From Thalassospira australica (GTDB lineage Bacteria > Pseudomonadota > Alphaproteobacteria > Rhodospirillales > Thalassospiraceae): a DNA stretch of 64,000 nt. This document shows positions 34,025-44,183 of this stretch, piece after piece. How positions within the stretch are numbered: position 1 is the first letter of the stretch; each line of letters starts with the position of its first letter. The notes beneath the pieces were generated by a model. The model saw nothing but the letters and a program-made list of their open reading frames with translations, did not search any database and was not told where the DNA came from. The position numbers were made by a program, and so were the translations under genes. Where the stretch lies: the NCBI RefSeq assembly GCF_000763295.1, contig NZ_JRJE01000006.1:124001-188000 (forward strand). Reading direction: 5' to 3'.

Positions 34025-36073
34025 TTATTTGATGTTTTCGTTGGCCTGAATGCGCAACCCCATCAGGTCGGCGGCAGTGTGGGGCTGAAGCCCGCCTGCG
34101 GCGATGACGCCAAATGGTACCGGCGCATCTGGTGACAGCTCGATGACCAGATGTTGCGGATTGCTAAACCAGTCAACCAGTTCGCTTATGGCGCTGGAGA
34201 GTTGGGGGAACTGGGCAAAATTCTGTTGCATCTGCATCAATGTCATGGCACCGACCAGTTGCAGGTCTTCAGCGGTTTGGCCGTTGCCTTGTGCGGCAAG
34301 GCGCAAGAACAATTTCACAAGCTTCTCGCCCTTGATTTCAAGGCGCGCACCATCCAGCCCGATTTGAGCCATGCCAATCTGTTGCAGCTTTTCTGACTGA
34401 TCCAGCCGGGCTGAAAGAAGTTCGGTCATGACATCATGTGTCAGATTGCCGACACGGGCCGAAAGGCTTATGCCGCCAATTTCATCAATCGACAGATCTT
34501 CGATGTCATAGGTATAGACACCCGATGTTTCATCCCAGGTGACGTTGTTTTTGCCATTCATGGTAATGCGGTCGAATGTTTCAAGACCAAGCATCTCGGC
34601 GACCATCGGCTTGACCGGGGCGCCTTCACCCAATTCAATATAAAACCCTTCATAGGCAGCGCGTGCCTTTTTGGCGAAGGTCATGTTGGAACCATCAAGT
34701 TTTACCGGATCACCAAGGCTGCCATTTGCACGGTCCAGTCCAATGGTGAAGCGATTCTCGGGATCACCGTCCATTGAGACGGAAAAGTCCGAAAACAGGA
34801 AGGTTTCATAAATCAGCGGTGACATCACCAGTCCAAGGTCACCGATGGTTTGGTTTTGAAGTGCTTTTATCTGGACGTCGGGGTCTGCGGATTGGGCAAC
34901 ATCCGTCTCCATCTTGTCGAGAACGCGATGGAGACGGTTAAGTGAGAATTTTGAAACTTCAAACGTGCCAAGCTTTAGCGACGGGTTCTTGGCGTCTTCC
35001 TTTATCTCAATATCAATCCCAGAGACGTTTAGTTTTGCAAGTTCACCATTCTTGAGTCCGTCAATGGCAAAGCCCCCCAGTTTGCCAGTGCCTTCTTTGG
35101 CCTGAACAGCGGCGTTGGAAATGGAGAAATGGTCGATCGACAGGTTATCAATAAGGTGTTGCCATTCGCGGGCATCAAGTTTTTGGTCATCATCAAATGC
35201 GTCGGGGCGAATGGATTGGTTCAGTCCGGCAATATCGATTGCACTGATGCTCAGCTGACGGGTGTCATTGTCAAAGACTTCCACGTCCGTGATGTTCGCG
35301 GTTTCAACACCATTTGGGCTGAGCTGATCAACCGCAAAACCAGCAGCCGTGACTTTGGTGACATCATCTAACGTGATCATGACAGTACTGCCCGATATGG
35401 CTGCACAGTGCTCAAGGGGGGCGTCTGGTAGGGCAAGACTGAAGGGTACGTTGCTGGCAAGCACACAGTCGTTGGCAGCCATGGTTTCCATTGAAATGCC
35501 TTCGCCGGTTTGCGGACGGGAATATGAAAGGCCACGTGCGGTTATTTCACGGATGTTCTTATGGTCGGCATTGCCCAATGCCAACATGTCAGCAGTCAGA
35601 AGAAGTTCGGTTCCATCTTTCAGGACAAGGTCGGGTAACTCGCCGCTATCAATCGCATAATTTATGTCGCCGTCTGTTAAGGTGATGCGCAGGTTTCCAA
35701 GTGACGGGGTGCTTGAGGATGCCATGCGCCCGTCTTGCTTGACCATTGCATTGCTGATCAAAACATCGCTGGCAAGAACGTCACCAAACGGATTGCTGTT
35801 AAGCAGGGTCAGCCAATTCACACCTTCCATCGCCATGCTATCGGCGGAGATTTCGACGCCTTGCGGGGTCCGAAGGGAAATATCTGTCGCTGCCATGGTG
35901 CGGCCAAGCAAGGAGAGTTCGAAACTGTCAAAGCTTCCGGCAAGATCGGCATTCGGATTTGTCAGATAGGCCCGAAAACGCCCTTCAAAGAAAGATGGTG
36001 CGACAACATGCGCGCCAATGGCAGCTACAGCGAGAACTGCGATGCCGCCAATAATGATTTTCTTTTTGCTCAT
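34025..36073 (-). CDS. Large anchored periplasmic protein of unknown function
   Basis: A 682-residue protein with one N-terminal membrane segment (about 5-22, after MSKKK) and a long periplasmic part with no Cys clusters. It is rich in short beta strands with repeated motifs such as LGTFEVSKFSL, IDGLKNGELAKLNVSGIDIEI and VTWDETSGVYTYDIEDLSID, a texture seen in AsmA-like and DUF945-like envelope proteins. I infer a repeat beta structure involved in lipid or envelope handling, but cannot name a family with confidence. ATG 36073 follows a modest CAGGG; the gene is single, convergent with the sigma factor. Confidence 0.75.
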   Translation of the reverse strand: MSKKKIIIGGIAVLAVAAIGAHVVAPSFFEGRFRAYLTNPNADLAGSFDSFELSLLGRTMAATDISLRTPQGVEISADSMAMEGVNWLTLLNSNPFGDVLASDVLISNAMVKQDGRMASSSTPSLGNLRITLTDGDINYAIDSGELPDLVLKDGTELLLTADMLALGNADHKNIREITARGLSYSRPQTGEGISMETMAANDCVLASNVPFSLALPDAPLEHCAAISGSTVMITLDDVTKVTAAGFAVDQLSPNGVETANITDVEVFDNDTRQLSISAIDIAGLNQSIRPDAFDDDQKLDAREWQHLIDNLSIDHFSISNAAVQAKEGTGKLGGFAIDGLKNGELAKLNVSGIDIEIKEDAKNPSLKLGTFEVSKFSLNRLHRVLDKMETDVAQSADPDVQIKALQNQTIGDLGLVMSPLIYETFLFSDFSVSMDGDPENRFTIGLDRANGSLGDPVKLDGSNMTFAKKARAAYEGFYIELGEGAPVKPMVAEMLGLETFDRITMNGKNNVTWDETSGVYTYDIEDLSIDEIGGISLSARVGNLTHDVMTELLSARLDQSEKLQQIGMAQIGLDGARLEIKGEKLVKLFLRLAAQGNGQTAEDLQLVGAMTLMQMQQNFAQFPQLSSAISELVDWFSNPQHLVIELSPDAPVPFGVIAAGGLQPHTAADLMGLRIQANENIK

Positions 36074-36165
36074 GTGACCCTGCCTGACCGCGAATGGAAT
36101 TGTTTTGATTGATTAGGATGTTCCAATCAGCTTCCCGATTGGGTATGGGGGTGTCAACCCACACA

Positions 36166-36199
36166 AAAGAACAGGCCGGGCTAAAATAACCCGGCCTGT
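36166..36199 (-). terminator. Terminator of leuB
   Basis: ACAGGCCGGG pairs perfectly with CCCGGCCTGT around a nine-base loop; on the minus strand TTCTTTTGTG follows. It ends the leuC-leuD-leuB unit. Confidence 0.8.
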
Positions 36200-36229
36200 C
36201 AATATCTTAGTGCCAGTCTGAGGTTGGTA

Positions 36230-37330
36230 TCAGACGAGCTTTTCGAGTTCGTTGATCAGGGACTCACCCATAACGGTGGTCGAAACCTTGGCCATGCCGG
36301 GCTGCATGATGTCTGCGGTGCGCAGGCCGCCCTTAAGGACGTTCTGAACCGCGTCTTCGATCAGGGTGGCATCGTCGCCCATGTCGAAGGAATAGCGCAG
36401 CATCATCGCAAAGGACAGAATGGTTGCCAGCGGGTTGGCGATGTCCTGACCGGCAATGTCCGGGGCCGAACCGTGTACCGGCTCGTAAAGGGCTTTGCGG
36501 GCACCGTTTTCATCCGCTGCACCAAGGGATGCGGACGGCAGCATGCCAAGCGACCCGGTCAGCATGGCCGCGCAATCGGAAAGAATGTCGCCAAACATGT
36601 TGGTGGTAACCATCACGTCGAACTGTTTCGGATTACGTACAAGCTGCATGGAGGCATTATCGACATACATGTGGCCGAGTTCGACTTCGGGGAAGTCCTT
36701 GGCAACACGTTCGACGACTTCGCGCCACAGAACGGTGGATTCCAGAACGTTGGCCTTGTCGACAGAGCACAGGCGCTTGTCACGTTTCATCGCCATGTCA
36801 AAAGCGACACGGGCAATACGTTCGACTTCCGGTTCGGAATACACCAGCGTGTTATAGCCAAAGCGCACACCATCGCGTTCTTCGATGCCGCGGGGTTCAC
36901 CGAAATAGATGCCACCGGTCAATTCGCGCAGGATCATGATGTCCAGCCCCTTGACGATGTCTTCTTTCAGCGACGACGCACCGGCAAGCGCATCAAATAC
37001 AAGGGCGGGGCGCAGGTTGGCAAACAGGCCCATTTCCTTGCGGATTTTGAGCAAGCCACGTTCCGGTTTGATGTCGAACGGAAGATCATCCCATTTTGGA
37101 CCACCAACAGCACCGAGCAGAACCGCATCAGCTGCCATGGCATCGGCAAGCGTTTCGTCGCTCAGCGGGTTGTTGTGTGCATCAATCGATGCGCCGCCAA
37201 TCAGGCCTTCGGTAATTTCGAAGTTCACATTGCGCTTTTTCGCCATCCAGTCCATGACGCGCTGAACCTGACGCATGACTTCCGGGCCAATTCCGTCGCC
37301 TGGCAGCATCAGTACTTTTTTGGTGGTCAT
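36230..37330 (-). CDS. leuB: 3-isopropylmalate dehydrogenase
   Basis: A 366-residue decarboxylating dehydrogenase converting 3-isopropylmalate to 2-oxoisocaproate with NAD in leucine synthesis. The N-terminal [10 protein letters not shown], the substrate loop near [11 protein letters not shown], the metal/substrate signature [14 protein letters not shown] and the C-terminal [14 protein letters not shown] are all present. Length is normal. It follows leuD by 89 bp with an intrinsic terminator between, so it may be transcribed partly from its own promoter. Confidence 0.97.
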   Translation of the reverse strand: MTTKKVLMLPGDGIGPEVMRQVQRVMDWMAKKRNVNFEITEGLIGGASIDAHNNPLSDETLADAMAADAVLLGAVGGPKWDDLPFDIKPERGLLKIRKEMGLFANLRPALVFDALAGASSLKEDIVKGLDIMILRELTGGIYFGEPRGIEERDGVRFGYNTLVYSEPEVERIARVAFDMAMKRDKRLCSVDKANVLESTVLWREVVERVAKDFPEVELGHMYVDNASMQLVRNPKQFDVMVTTNMFGDILSDCAAMLTGSLGMLPSASLGAADENGARKALYEPVHGSAPDIAGQDIANPLATILSFAMMLRYSFDMGDDATLIEDAVQNVLKGGLRTADIMQPGMAKVSTTVMGESLINELEKLV

Positions 37331-37376
37331 AAAAGAATCCTTCCCAGATATTTTCGGGGCCGCTTACCCCGTAAAG

Positions 37377-37416
37377 ACAGAAAAGGGGCGGCAAACAGGT
37401 GTTCGCAGCCCCTTTT
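37377..37416 (-). terminator. Terminator between leuD and leuB
   Basis: On the minus strand AAAAGGGGC-T-GCGAACA pairs with TGTTTGC-C-GCCCCTTTT (one mismatch, one G-T pair, two-base loop) and T residues continue the tail (TTTTCTGTC). It should limit read-through from leuCD into leuB. Confidence 0.7.
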
Positions 37417-37419
37417 GAA

Positions 37420-38031
37420 TTAAAGCGAAAGCCAGGGCTGCGACGCTGCGCGCTTGGCTTCGAAATCGTTGATGGCATCTGCCTTCTGCAGGGTCAGGCC
37501 GATGTCATCAAGACCATTCAGCAGGCAATGCTTGCGGAACTCTTCGACTTCAAACTTGATGCAGCCGCCATCCGGTCCGGTGATTTCCTGACTTTCAAGG
37601 TCAACCGTCACGGTGGCATTTGCGCCGCGTTCGGCATCGGCCATCAGCTTGTCGACATCTTCCTGCGGCAAACGGATCGGCAGGATGCCGTTCTTGAAGC
37701 AGTTGTTATAGAAAATGTCGGCAAAGCTTGGTGCGATCACACAGCGAATGCCGAAATCCAGCAGTGACCAAGGTGCGTGTTCGCGCGAAGAACCGCAGCC
37801 GAAGTTGTCACCCGATACAAGGATCTGCGCATTGCGATATGCCGGTTTGTTCAGAACGAAATCAGGGATTTCGTTGCCGTCGTCGTCATAGCGCATTTCA
37901 TCAAACAGGTTCTTGCCAAGGCCCGAACGTTTGATGGTTTTGAGGAACTGTTTGGGAATGATCATGTCGGTATCGACATTGATCATCGGCAGCGGTGCGG
38001 CAACACCGGTGAGCTTGGTGAATTTTTCCAT
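37420..38031 (-). CDS. leuD: 3-isopropylmalate dehydratase small subunit
   Basis: A 203-residue small subunit that forms the swivelling domain of isopropylmalate isomerase with LeuC. The signature [20 protein letters not shown] (about 70-89) surrounds the substrate-binding loop; [12 protein letters not shown] is the N-terminal motif. Four bases separate it from a small ORF, which itself follows leuC by 11 bases. Confidence 0.96.
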   Translation of the reverse strand: MEKFTKLTGVAAPLPMINVDTDMIIPKQFLKTIKRSGLGKNLFDEMRYDDDGNEIPDFVLNKPAYRNAQILVSGDNFGCGSSREHAPWSLLDFGIRCVIAPSFADIFYNNCFKNGILPIRLPQEDVDKLMADAERGANATVTVDLESQEITGPDGGCIKFEVEEFRKHCLLNGLDDIGLTLQKADAINDFEAKRAASQPWLSL

Positions 38032-38035
38032 TGTC

Positions 38036-38224
38036 TTATCCCTTGCTTCCAGTTTCCCAGGCCAGACCCAATGCTTCGATCAATTCTTCGGTTGCGTCGA
38101 GTTCCTGCGCAACAAAGTCAGGCAGATTGATGCCGGTCAGTTGCGGCAAAAGATGTTCGAGCACCGGAGCGCGCCCCAGACGCGGGGCGCTTTCGCGGAA
38201 ATTGATCAATGTGTGATCGGCCAT
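38036..38224 (-). CDS. Small protein encoded between leuC and leuD
   Basis: A 62-residue hydrophilic, probably helical protein ([28 protein letters not shown]) of unknown function. AAGGAAGG five bases before ATG 38224 and spacing of 11 and 4 bases to leuC and leuD argue that it is translated as part of the operon. It contains no cysteine and no membrane segment. It might stabilise or assemble the LeuCD enzyme, but nothing in the sequence shows this. Confidence 0.65.
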   Translation of the reverse strand: MADHTLINFRESAPRLGRAPVLEHLLPQLTGINLPDFVAQELDATEELIEALGLAWETGSKG

Positions 38225-38235
38225 GGGAACCTTCC

Positions 38236-39642
38236 TTAACCGAGTTTACGAATGTCAGTCAGATGACCGGTGATCGCAGCGGCTGCTGCCATAGCCGGGC
38301 TGACCAGGTGGGTACGACCACCACGGCCCTGACGGCCTTCGAAGTTACGGTTCGAGGTCGAAGCGCAACGCTCACCCGGGGCCAGACGGTCCGGGTTCAT
38401 CGCCAGACACATCGAGCAGCCCGGCTCACGCCAGTCAAACCCTGCTTCGATGAAGATTTCATGCAGGCCCTCGGCTTCTGCCTGTTCTTTGACAAGGCCG
38501 GAACCCGGTACGATCATGGCGTTGACAGATCCGGAAACCTTGCGGCCCTTGGCGACTTCGGCAACAGCACGCAGATCTTCGATACGTCCGTTGGTGCACG
38601 AACCGATAAAGACGCGGTCGATCTTGATTTCCTCGATCGGGGTGCCTGCGGTCAGACCCATATATTCAAGCGAACGCTCGATAGCTTTTTGCTTGCCGGC
38701 GTCTTTGCCATCGGCCGGGAACGGAACAGTGCCGGTAACCGGTACGACGTCTTCCGGGCTGGTGCCCCAGGTAACCTGCGGGACGATGTCTGCGGCATCA
38801 ATTTCGACAACTTTGTCGTAATGTGCGCCTTCGTCAGACGGCAGCGTTTTCCAGTATTCAACAGCCTGTTCGAATGCCGCACCCTTCGGTGCCATCGGGC
38901 GGCCCTTGATATATTCAAAGGTTTTTTCGTCTGGGGCGATCAGGCCGGCACGTGCGCCGCCTTCGATCGACATGTTGCAGACCGTCATGCGGCCTTCAAC
39001 TGACAGAGAGCGGATGGCCGAGCCTGCATATTCAATAACATAACCGGTACCACCAGCCGTTCCGATGCGACCGATGATCGCAAGGGTGATGTCCTTGGCG
39101 GTTACACCCGGGTGCAGGTCACCTTCGACCTTGACCAGCATGTTTTTGGCCGGCTTCTGAACAAGCGTCTGGGTGGCCAGAACATGTTCGACTTCGGACG
39201 TGCCGATGCCAAATGCAAGTGCGCCAAATGCGCCGTGGGTGGAGGTGTGCGAGTCACCGCAAACCATAGTCACGCCGGGAAGGGTGAAACCTTCTTCCGG
39301 GCCGACGATGTGCACGATGCCCTGACGCAGGTCGTTCATCGGGAAATAGTGAATGCCGGTGTCCTTGGCGTTCTGGTCAAGGGTTTCAACCTGAATGCGG
39401 CTGTCTTCTTCCTTGATGCCTTCGGAACGGTCAGACGTCGGAACGTTGTGATCTGGCACAGCCAGTGTCAATTCCGGATGACGCACTTTGCGGCCGGTAT
39501 TGCGCAGGCCTTCAAAAGCCTGCGGGCTGGTCACTTCGTGGACGAGATGACGGTCAATATAAAGCAGGCAGGTACCATCATCCTGCGTGTCGACCACATG
39601 ACTTTCCCAAATCTTGTCAAAAAGGGTTTTAGGCTGACCCAT
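38236..39642 (-). CDS. leuC: 3-isopropylmalate dehydratase large subunit
   Basis: A 468-residue aconitase-family subunit that binds the [4Fe-4S] cluster and isomerises 2- to 3-isopropylmalate. The cluster ligands are the Cys in [13 protein letters not shown] and the pair in [11 protein letters not shown], and the N-terminal [12 protein letters not shown] and [23 protein letters not shown] stretch are characteristic. First gene of the leuC-small ORF-leuD(-leuB) group. A long untranslated region with hairpins lies upstream. Confidence 0.97.
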   Translation of the reverse strand: MGQPKTLFDKIWESHVVDTQDDGTCLLYIDRHLVHEVTSPQAFEGLRNTGRKVRHPELTLAVPDHNVPTSDRSEGIKEEDSRIQVETLDQNAKDTGIHYFPMNDLRQGIVHIVGPEEGFTLPGVTMVCGDSHTSTHGAFGALAFGIGTSEVEHVLATQTLVQKPAKNMLVKVEGDLHPGVTAKDITLAIIGRIGTAGGTGYVIEYAGSAIRSLSVEGRMTVCNMSIEGGARAGLIAPDEKTFEYIKGRPMAPKGAAFEQAVEYWKTLPSDEGAHYDKVVEIDAADIVPQVTWGTSPEDVVPVTGTVPFPADGKDAGKQKAIERSLEYMGLTAGTPIEEIKIDRVFIGSCTNGRIEDLRAVAEVAKGRKVSGSVNAMIVPGSGLVKEQAEAEGLHEIFIEAGFDWREPGCSMCLAMNPDRLAPGERCASTSNRNFEGRQGRGGRTHLVSPAMAAAAAITGHLTDIRKLG

Positions 39643-40211
39643 CTCGACCTCCTCATTAAATCGATCTTTTGAGCAGCAACAACCGTCCGGCCGGTGTGGT
39701 TCTGGATTTTACGAAGATAAAACCCAAGCATTCTGCCGGTATGGCGAACGCAATGTGGCGTTTTCTTCGCCGCAACCGGCTTTATCCGGTTTGCGAAATT
39801 TTATTACCCATAGCCACGCGGGTTTGATTGTTTTTGCCGCGGGAGTGCCTTTATACACTCAAGCCTCCAAATCGCAAGGCGCAGAGCGCGTGTTTTTCGC
39901 ACCTCTACACCCGGAAATTGAACGGGCGGGAATGCGGCATCCAAAAGTAGCTAAAACAAGCAAAATTTGCCAAATTGTCGATAGGTAATAGATATCTGAT
40001 ATAACGAATTCTGATGATTTAATCTGCGGATTTCTGCGGGACTTTTGGATCGGGCGCAAAATTCGGCGATTCATTATAATACAATCAATACGGGTATTTG
40101 TCTGTTTTTCATCCCTTGCTGTTTCCCGAGCCGAATTGAGAATAGCAAAGCAAAACGGGCCCACCCGAAGGTGAGCCCGCTTGTTCTTCCGACACGCCGG
40201 AACGCGAAGAA
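39643..40211. other. Long intergenic region between leuC and rplS
   Basis: About 570 bases without a convincing gene. The half next to leuC forms two hairpins on the minus strand: GGCGAA/TTCGCC (39743-39771, with an inner CGC/GCG) and CGCAACCGG/CCGGTTTGCG (39771-39795, one bulge). These could be a leader for leuC, but I find no leader peptide rich in leucine codons. The half next to rplS is AT-rich and holds the rplS terminator. Confidence 0.4.
40150..40179 (-). terminator. Terminator of the ffh-rplS operon
   Basis: On the minus strand CGGGCTCACC-TTCG-GGTGGGCCCG (one T-G pair) with a stable TTCG tetraloop, followed by TTTTGCTTT. Confidence 0.88.
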
Positions 40212-40619
40212 TTACTTCTTCTTGGTGCGCTCTGCGGTGGTCAGTTTGCCTTTGTGGCCGGTGGTCTGCTCGGCGATACGTGCAGATTTACCGGTACGGC
40301 CACGAAGGTAGTAAAGTTTCGCGCGACGTACGTCACCGCGGCGAACGACTTCGATTTTGTCGATTGCCGGGGAGTAGGACTGGAAGATACGCTCAACGCC
40401 TTCGCCCGATGCGATTTTACGCACGGTGAAGGAAGAGTTGAGGCCGCGGTTCTTACGCGCAATGCATACGCCTTCGAACTGCTGGATACGCTCGCGGGTT
40501 CCTTCAACGACTTTCAGGTGGACACGGACGGTATCACCTGCATCGAATTCCGGGACTTCGCGTTTTTCAACGATTTTGTCGAGCTGCTCTTTCTCGAGCT
40601 GCTGGATGATGTTGGTCAT
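40212..40619 (-). CDS. rplS: 50S ribosomal protein L19
   Basis: A 135-residue L19, at the 30S-50S interface. The family pattern is clear: [22 protein letters not shown], the [12 protein letters not shown] motif, then [22 protein letters not shown]. The C-terminus is extended by about 15 basic residues (TTAERTKKK end). Last gene of the operon, three bases after trmD. Confidence 0.97.
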   Translation of the reverse strand: MTNIIQQLEKEQLDKIVEKREVPEFDAGDTVRVHLKVVEGTRERIQQFEGVCIARKNRGLNSSFTVRKIASGEGVERIFQSYSPAIDKIEVVRRGDVRRAKLYYLRGRTGKSARIAEQTTGHKGKLTTAERTKKK

Positions 40620-40622
40620 GGT

Positions 40623-41339
40623 TTAACCCTCTTTGATGTTCCCGTTTGCAACATACCGGTCCCAAAGGTCCGGGCGTCGCGCGCGGGTAATTTCTTCTGC
40701 CTGAGCATGCCGCCAGGCTTGTACCTTGGCATGATGACCGGAAAGCAAGATCTCCGGCACGTCACGCCCGTTCCAATTGGCCGGGCGCGTGTAATGCGGA
40801 TATTCAAGCAACCCGGTTTCAAAGCTTTCCTCGTCGACGGACTCGGTCTTGTTGACCGTTCCCTCGATAAGGCGAATGCACGATTCAATCAGGACCATGG
40901 CCGGCAATTCGCCGCCCATGAGGATGTAATCACCGATGCTGACTTCCTCGGCCTGATGTTCATCCAGAACCCGTTGGTCGATACCTTCGTAACGACCGCA
41001 AAGCAGGATGGCACCAGGACCTGCTGCCAATTCGCGGCAACGTTTCTGGTTCAGCACTTTTCCCCGCGGGCTGAGATAAATCAGCGGCAACTGCGGTGCC
41101 GAGGCACGCAATTCCGACAGGGCGGCGTCGACAATATCCGGGCGCATGACCATACCGGCCCCGCCCCCAAAGGGATTGTCGTCTACAGTGCGGTGGCGGT
41201 CGGTTGCGTGATCGCGGATGTCTTTGACATCAAGCGACCAGATCCCGTTCTCAAGCGCACGACCAGCCAAAGACTGACCAAGCACGCCCGGAAACATTTC
41301 CGGGAACAGGGTTGCAACTTTTGCCTGCCACACAGACAT
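40623..41339 (-). CDS. trmD: tRNA (guanine-N1)-methyltransferase
   Basis: A 238-residue SPOUT-family enzyme that methylates G37 of tRNAs to prevent frameshifting, using SAM in a trefoil knot. [22 protein letters not shown] and the knot region [15 protein letters not shown] are complete. Spacing to rimM and rplS is three bases each, so the genes are coupled. Confidence 0.97.
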   Translation of the reverse strand: MSVWQAKVATLFPEMFPGVLGQSLAGRALENGIWSLDVKDIRDHATDRHRTVDDNPFGGGAGMVMRPDIVDAALSELRASAPQLPLIYLSPRGKVLNQKRCRELAAGPGAILLCGRYEGIDQRVLDEHQAEEVSIGDYILMGGELPAMVLIESCIRLIEGTVNKTESVDEESFETGLLEYPHYTRPANWNGRDVPEILLSGHHAKVQAWRHAQAEEITRARRPDLWDRYVANGNIKEG

Positions 41340-41342
41340 CGA

Positions 41343-42017
41343 TCAGGCCTCCTTCCCGCTGCCGGTCGCGGTTTCCGCGCCCACTGCATCAGCAGTAACG
41401 GCATCAGAATCGCGGTCGGCCTGAGAGTCCTTGCGGGATTTGTTCGGACGACGGCTGCGATTGCCGGGTCCGTCTTCATCCTGCAGTAGCCCCTCGGGCG
41501 GATTTACCACCATCTTGCGTTCCGAGAGCACCACGTCCGGCACAACTTCCTTGGTGAAGGGAAGAACCACAACCTTGCCCTTGGCTTCTTCAAGCGCGAC
41601 TTCGATCACGTCGCCAGCGCCAAAATCAGCCACACCCCGAACGGTGCCAAAAACCGAACCATCAACATGGAAGGCTTTCAGACCGACAAGGTCAGCAAGA
41701 TAGAATTCGTCTTCTTCAACCGTTTCCGGAAGTGCAGCACGCGGCACATGCAGCTTGGTTCCCCGCAGCCGTTCGGCTCCGTCCCGGTCGTCCACGCCTT
41801 CGATCTTGGCGATCAACTGGTCGCGGACATGCCCGACAGGAGACAGCTTGTATTTCAGGCGTCCCTTGGCGTCGAACAACGGGCCGTAACCAACAAGGTT
41901 ATCCGGGTCGACGGTATAGCTTTTGACGCGCACGGCACCACGCACCCCGTGCGGGGCGGTGATCATGCCGACGCAGACATAAGCTTCGTCGTTTTTGGAT
42001 TTGCGGGTATCAGCCAT
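41343..42017 (-). CDS. rimM: Ribosome maturation factor RimM
   Basis: A 224-residue 16S processing factor that binds S19 during 30S maturation. The N-terminal RimM domain (VGMITAPHGVRGAVRVKSYT) and C-terminal PRC barrel (EFYLADLVGLKAF, then DVIEVAL) are present. The last ~45 residues form a basic, Arg/Lys- then Asp/Ala-rich tail beyond the usual end of the family. In the operon with rpsP, trmD and rplS. Confidence 0.96.
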   Translation of the reverse strand: MADTRKSKNDEAYVCVGMITAPHGVRGAVRVKSYTVDPDNLVGYGPLFDAKGRLKYKLSPVGHVRDQLIAKIEGVDDRDGAERLRGTKLHVPRAALPETVEEDEFYLADLVGLKAFHVDGSVFGTVRGVADFGAGDVIEVALEEAKGKVVVLPFTKEVVPDVVLSERKMVVNPPEGLLQDEDGPGNRSRRPNKSRKDSQADRDSDAVTADAVGAETATGSGKEA

Positions 42018-42064
42018 TTCGGTTCACAAGTTTCCGGTATCTGATCAAAGCGTGCTTTCAGCGA

Positions 42065-42475
42065 TTACTCGCCTGCAGCTTCTTCAGCAGGTGCTGCTGC
42101 TTCGGCAGCGGCTTCCGCAGCAGCGGCAGCAGCAGCTTCAGCTTTTTCAGCTTTCTCACGAAGACGTTCCTGAGCTTTCGCTTTCGGAGCAGACTTCTGC
42201 GGCTGTTCGGTCGGTTTGAATGCTTCAGCCAGGCCAGCTTTGCCCAGGAAACGTGCAACACGATCGGTCGGCTGTGCGCCAACAGACAGCCAGTATTTGA
42301 TGCGCTCTTCTTTGAAGGTTACGCGGTTTTCAGCATCCTTCGGGAGCATCGGGTCGTAGGTGCCGACACGCTCGATGAAGCTGCCGTCACGCGGGGCACG
42401 AACGTCAGCAACTACGATACGGTAGTACGGACGCTTCTTGGCACCGCCACGGGAAAGACGAATCTTGACAGCCAT
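42065..42475 (-). CDS. rpsP: 30S ribosomal protein S16 with Ala/Glu-rich tail
   Basis: A 136-residue S16. The core ([43 protein letters not shown]) ends near residue 82, the usual family length; the remaining ~54 residues are Lys/Ala/Glu-rich and end in poly-Ala with Pro, probably a disordered or helical tail. It is 137 bases downstream of ffh and 47 upstream of rimM. Confidence 0.96.
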   Translation of the reverse strand: MAVKIRLSRGGAKKRPYYRIVVADVRAPRDGSFIERVGTYDPMLPKDAENRVTFKEERIKYWLSVGAQPTDRVARFLGKAGLAEAFKPTEQPQKSAPKAKAQERLREKAEKAEAAAAAAAEAAAEAAAPAEEAAGE

Positions 42476-42612
42476 TCGGATAAGTTCCTTTCAGCTTGGG
42501 TTTGTAGTCTTCTAAATCATGACCCCAAGGGGTCTATTCACTTGGTCTTCAATCCGGCTTTATGGGCCGGTTTTGGTTCCTAAGAGGAATTCTTCAAGAA
42601 CCGGGGGCTTGG

Positions 42613-44100
42613 CTATTTCTTTTTGCCGAACCCCGGAAATCCCGGAGGCATGCCACCGCCGCCTCCCAGTCCCGGCAACCCGGGCGGCAAACCGCCCCCG
42701 CCACCGGTTAATCCTTTGGGCAGGTTACCCAGGTCCGGCATTTCGCCGCCCTCAAGCATGGATGGGTCCATTTTCGGCATGCCGCCAAACAGACCTTTTT
42801 TGCCCTGCTTGCCCATCTTTTTGATCATGGTGGACATGGTCTGATATTGTTTCAGGAGCTTGTTGACCTCCTGAACGGTCAGACCGCAGCCTGCGGCAAT
42901 ACGCTTTTTGCGTGATGCCTTGATGACCGCCGGGTTTTCACGTTCGTGCGGGGTCATCGACAGGATGATTGCTTCTTGATGGGTCAGAAGTTTCGGATCA
43001 AGCTTGGTCTGCGACATCTGTTTTTTCAGCGCGCCCATGCCCGGCAGCATGCCCATGATGCCGGAAAGATCACCCATCTTCTGAAGCTGTTTGAGCTGAG
43101 CCAGAAGGTCGTTCAGGTCAAACTGACCCTTACGCAGCTTCTTGGCCATTTTCTCGGCGTCTTCGACCTTGATGTTTTCAGCAGCCTTTTCAACCAGGCT
43201 GACAACATCGCCCATGCCAAGGATACGGTTGGCGATACGGTCGGGATGGAAGGCTTCCATCTCGTCGATTTTCTCGCCGATACCGATCATCTTGATCGGG
43301 CAGCCGGTGATCTGACGCATCGAAAGTGCGGCACCACCCCGTGCATCGCCATCCACACGGGTCAGAACGATACCGGTGATGCCGACCTTTTCGGCAAATT
43401 CCTTGGCGACATTGACCGAGTCCTGACCGGTCATGGCATCGGTGACCAGAAGGGTTTCAACCGGGTTGACCGCGTCACGGACCTGGGCGACTTCGCTCAT
43501 CAGTTCCATGTCGATATGCAGGCGACCGGCGGTATCAAGGATAACCGCGTCATAGCCTTCCTTGCGGCCGGTATCCATCGCACGCTTGGCGATCGAAACC
43601 GGTTTTTCGCCCATGACGATCGGCAAAACGCCAAGGCCGTTATCGTCGGCCAGAACCTTCAGCTGCTGCTGGGCGGCCGGACGATAGATATCGAGCGATG
43701 CCAGAAGGACTTTCTTGTTGCGCTTTTTGGTCAGGTTCAGCGCGATCTTGGCCGAGCTCGTGGTCTTACCAGAACCCTGCAGACCAACCATCAGGATCGG
43801 AACCGGCGGGGTAGAGGCAAGATTGATCTCTTCGCCTTCGCCCAGCATGTTTTTCAGTTCATCATGGACGATCTTGACGACCATCTGGCCCGGTGTGACC
43901 GAGCGCAGAACATCTGCACCAATCGCACGTTCGGTTGCGTTGGAGATAAAGGTTTTCACGACCGGAAGTGCCACGTCCGCCTCAAGCAGGGCGACGCGTA
44001 CTTCGCGCATGGCTTCCTTGACGTCGGATTCTTTCAGCGCGCCACGTTTGCGCAGCTTATCAAGAACCCCGCCAAGGCGATCGCTTAGTCCTTCAAACAT
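42613..44100 (-). CDS. ffh: Signal recognition particle protein Ffh
   Basis: A 495-residue SRP54. The N domain helical bundle precedes the G domain, with the GTP-binding loop GLQGSGKTTSSAK, DTAGRLHID and TRVDGDARGG. The C-terminal M domain is methionine-rich and ends in an unusual Gly/Pro-rich tail (GGGGG and PPGLPG repeats, then KKK). ATG 44100 begins the family N-terminus; GTG 44133 in frame is unsupported. First gene of the rpsP-rimM-trmD-rplS group, after the terminator of panC. Confidence 0.96.
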   Translation of the reverse strand: MFEGLSDRLGGVLDKLRKRGALKESDVKEAMREVRVALLEADVALPVVKTFISNATERAIGADVLRSVTPGQMVVKIVHDELKNMLGEGEEINLASTPPVPILMVGLQGSGKTTSSAKIALNLTKKRNKKVLLASLDIYRPAAQQQLKVLADDNGLGVLPIVMGEKPVSIAKRAMDTGRKEGYDAVILDTAGRLHIDMELMSEVAQVRDAVNPVETLLVTDAMTGQDSVNVAKEFAEKVGITGIVLTRVDGDARGGAALSMRQITGCPIKMIGIGEKIDEMEAFHPDRIANRILGMGDVVSLVEKAAENIKVEDAEKMAKKLRKGQFDLNDLLAQLKQLQKMGDLSGIMGMLPGMGALKKQMSQTKLDPKLLTHQEAIILSMTPHERENPAVIKASRKKRIAAGCGLTVQEVNKLLKQYQTMSTMIKKMGKQGKKGLFGGMPKMDPSMLEGGEMPDLGNLPKGLTGGGGGLPPGLPGLGGGGGMPPGFPGFGKKK

Positions 44101-44144
44101 TCCAAATCCCGTCTGTGTTGCCGGTGTTTCCACCGTGTGCGCAC

Positions 44145-44183
44145 AAAAAACTAAAACCCAGTGCTCGAAACTCGAGGACTGGG
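44145..44183 (-). terminator. Terminator of panC
   Basis: CCCAGT-G-CTCGA pairs with TCGAG-G-ACTGGG (one mismatch, three-base loop) and the minus strand continues TTTTAGTTTTTT. It separates panC from ffh. Confidence 0.8.

Noticed and set aside
36224-37423. 399-codon open frame antisense to leuB
   Set aside because: leuB is intact and clear; the antisense protein is low in recognisable structure and has no ribosome-binding site.
39531-39731. Leader peptide upstream of leuC
   Set aside because: The short frame overlaps leuC and has only two leucines near its start, with no leucine run as in classic leu leaders.
40254-41489. 411-codon open frame antisense to rplS-trmD-rimM
   Set aside because: It runs across three genes of an established operon, which a real gene would not do without disturbing them.
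42946-44088. 380-codon open frame antisense to ffh
   Set aside because: Shadow of ffh; no domain, no start signal.
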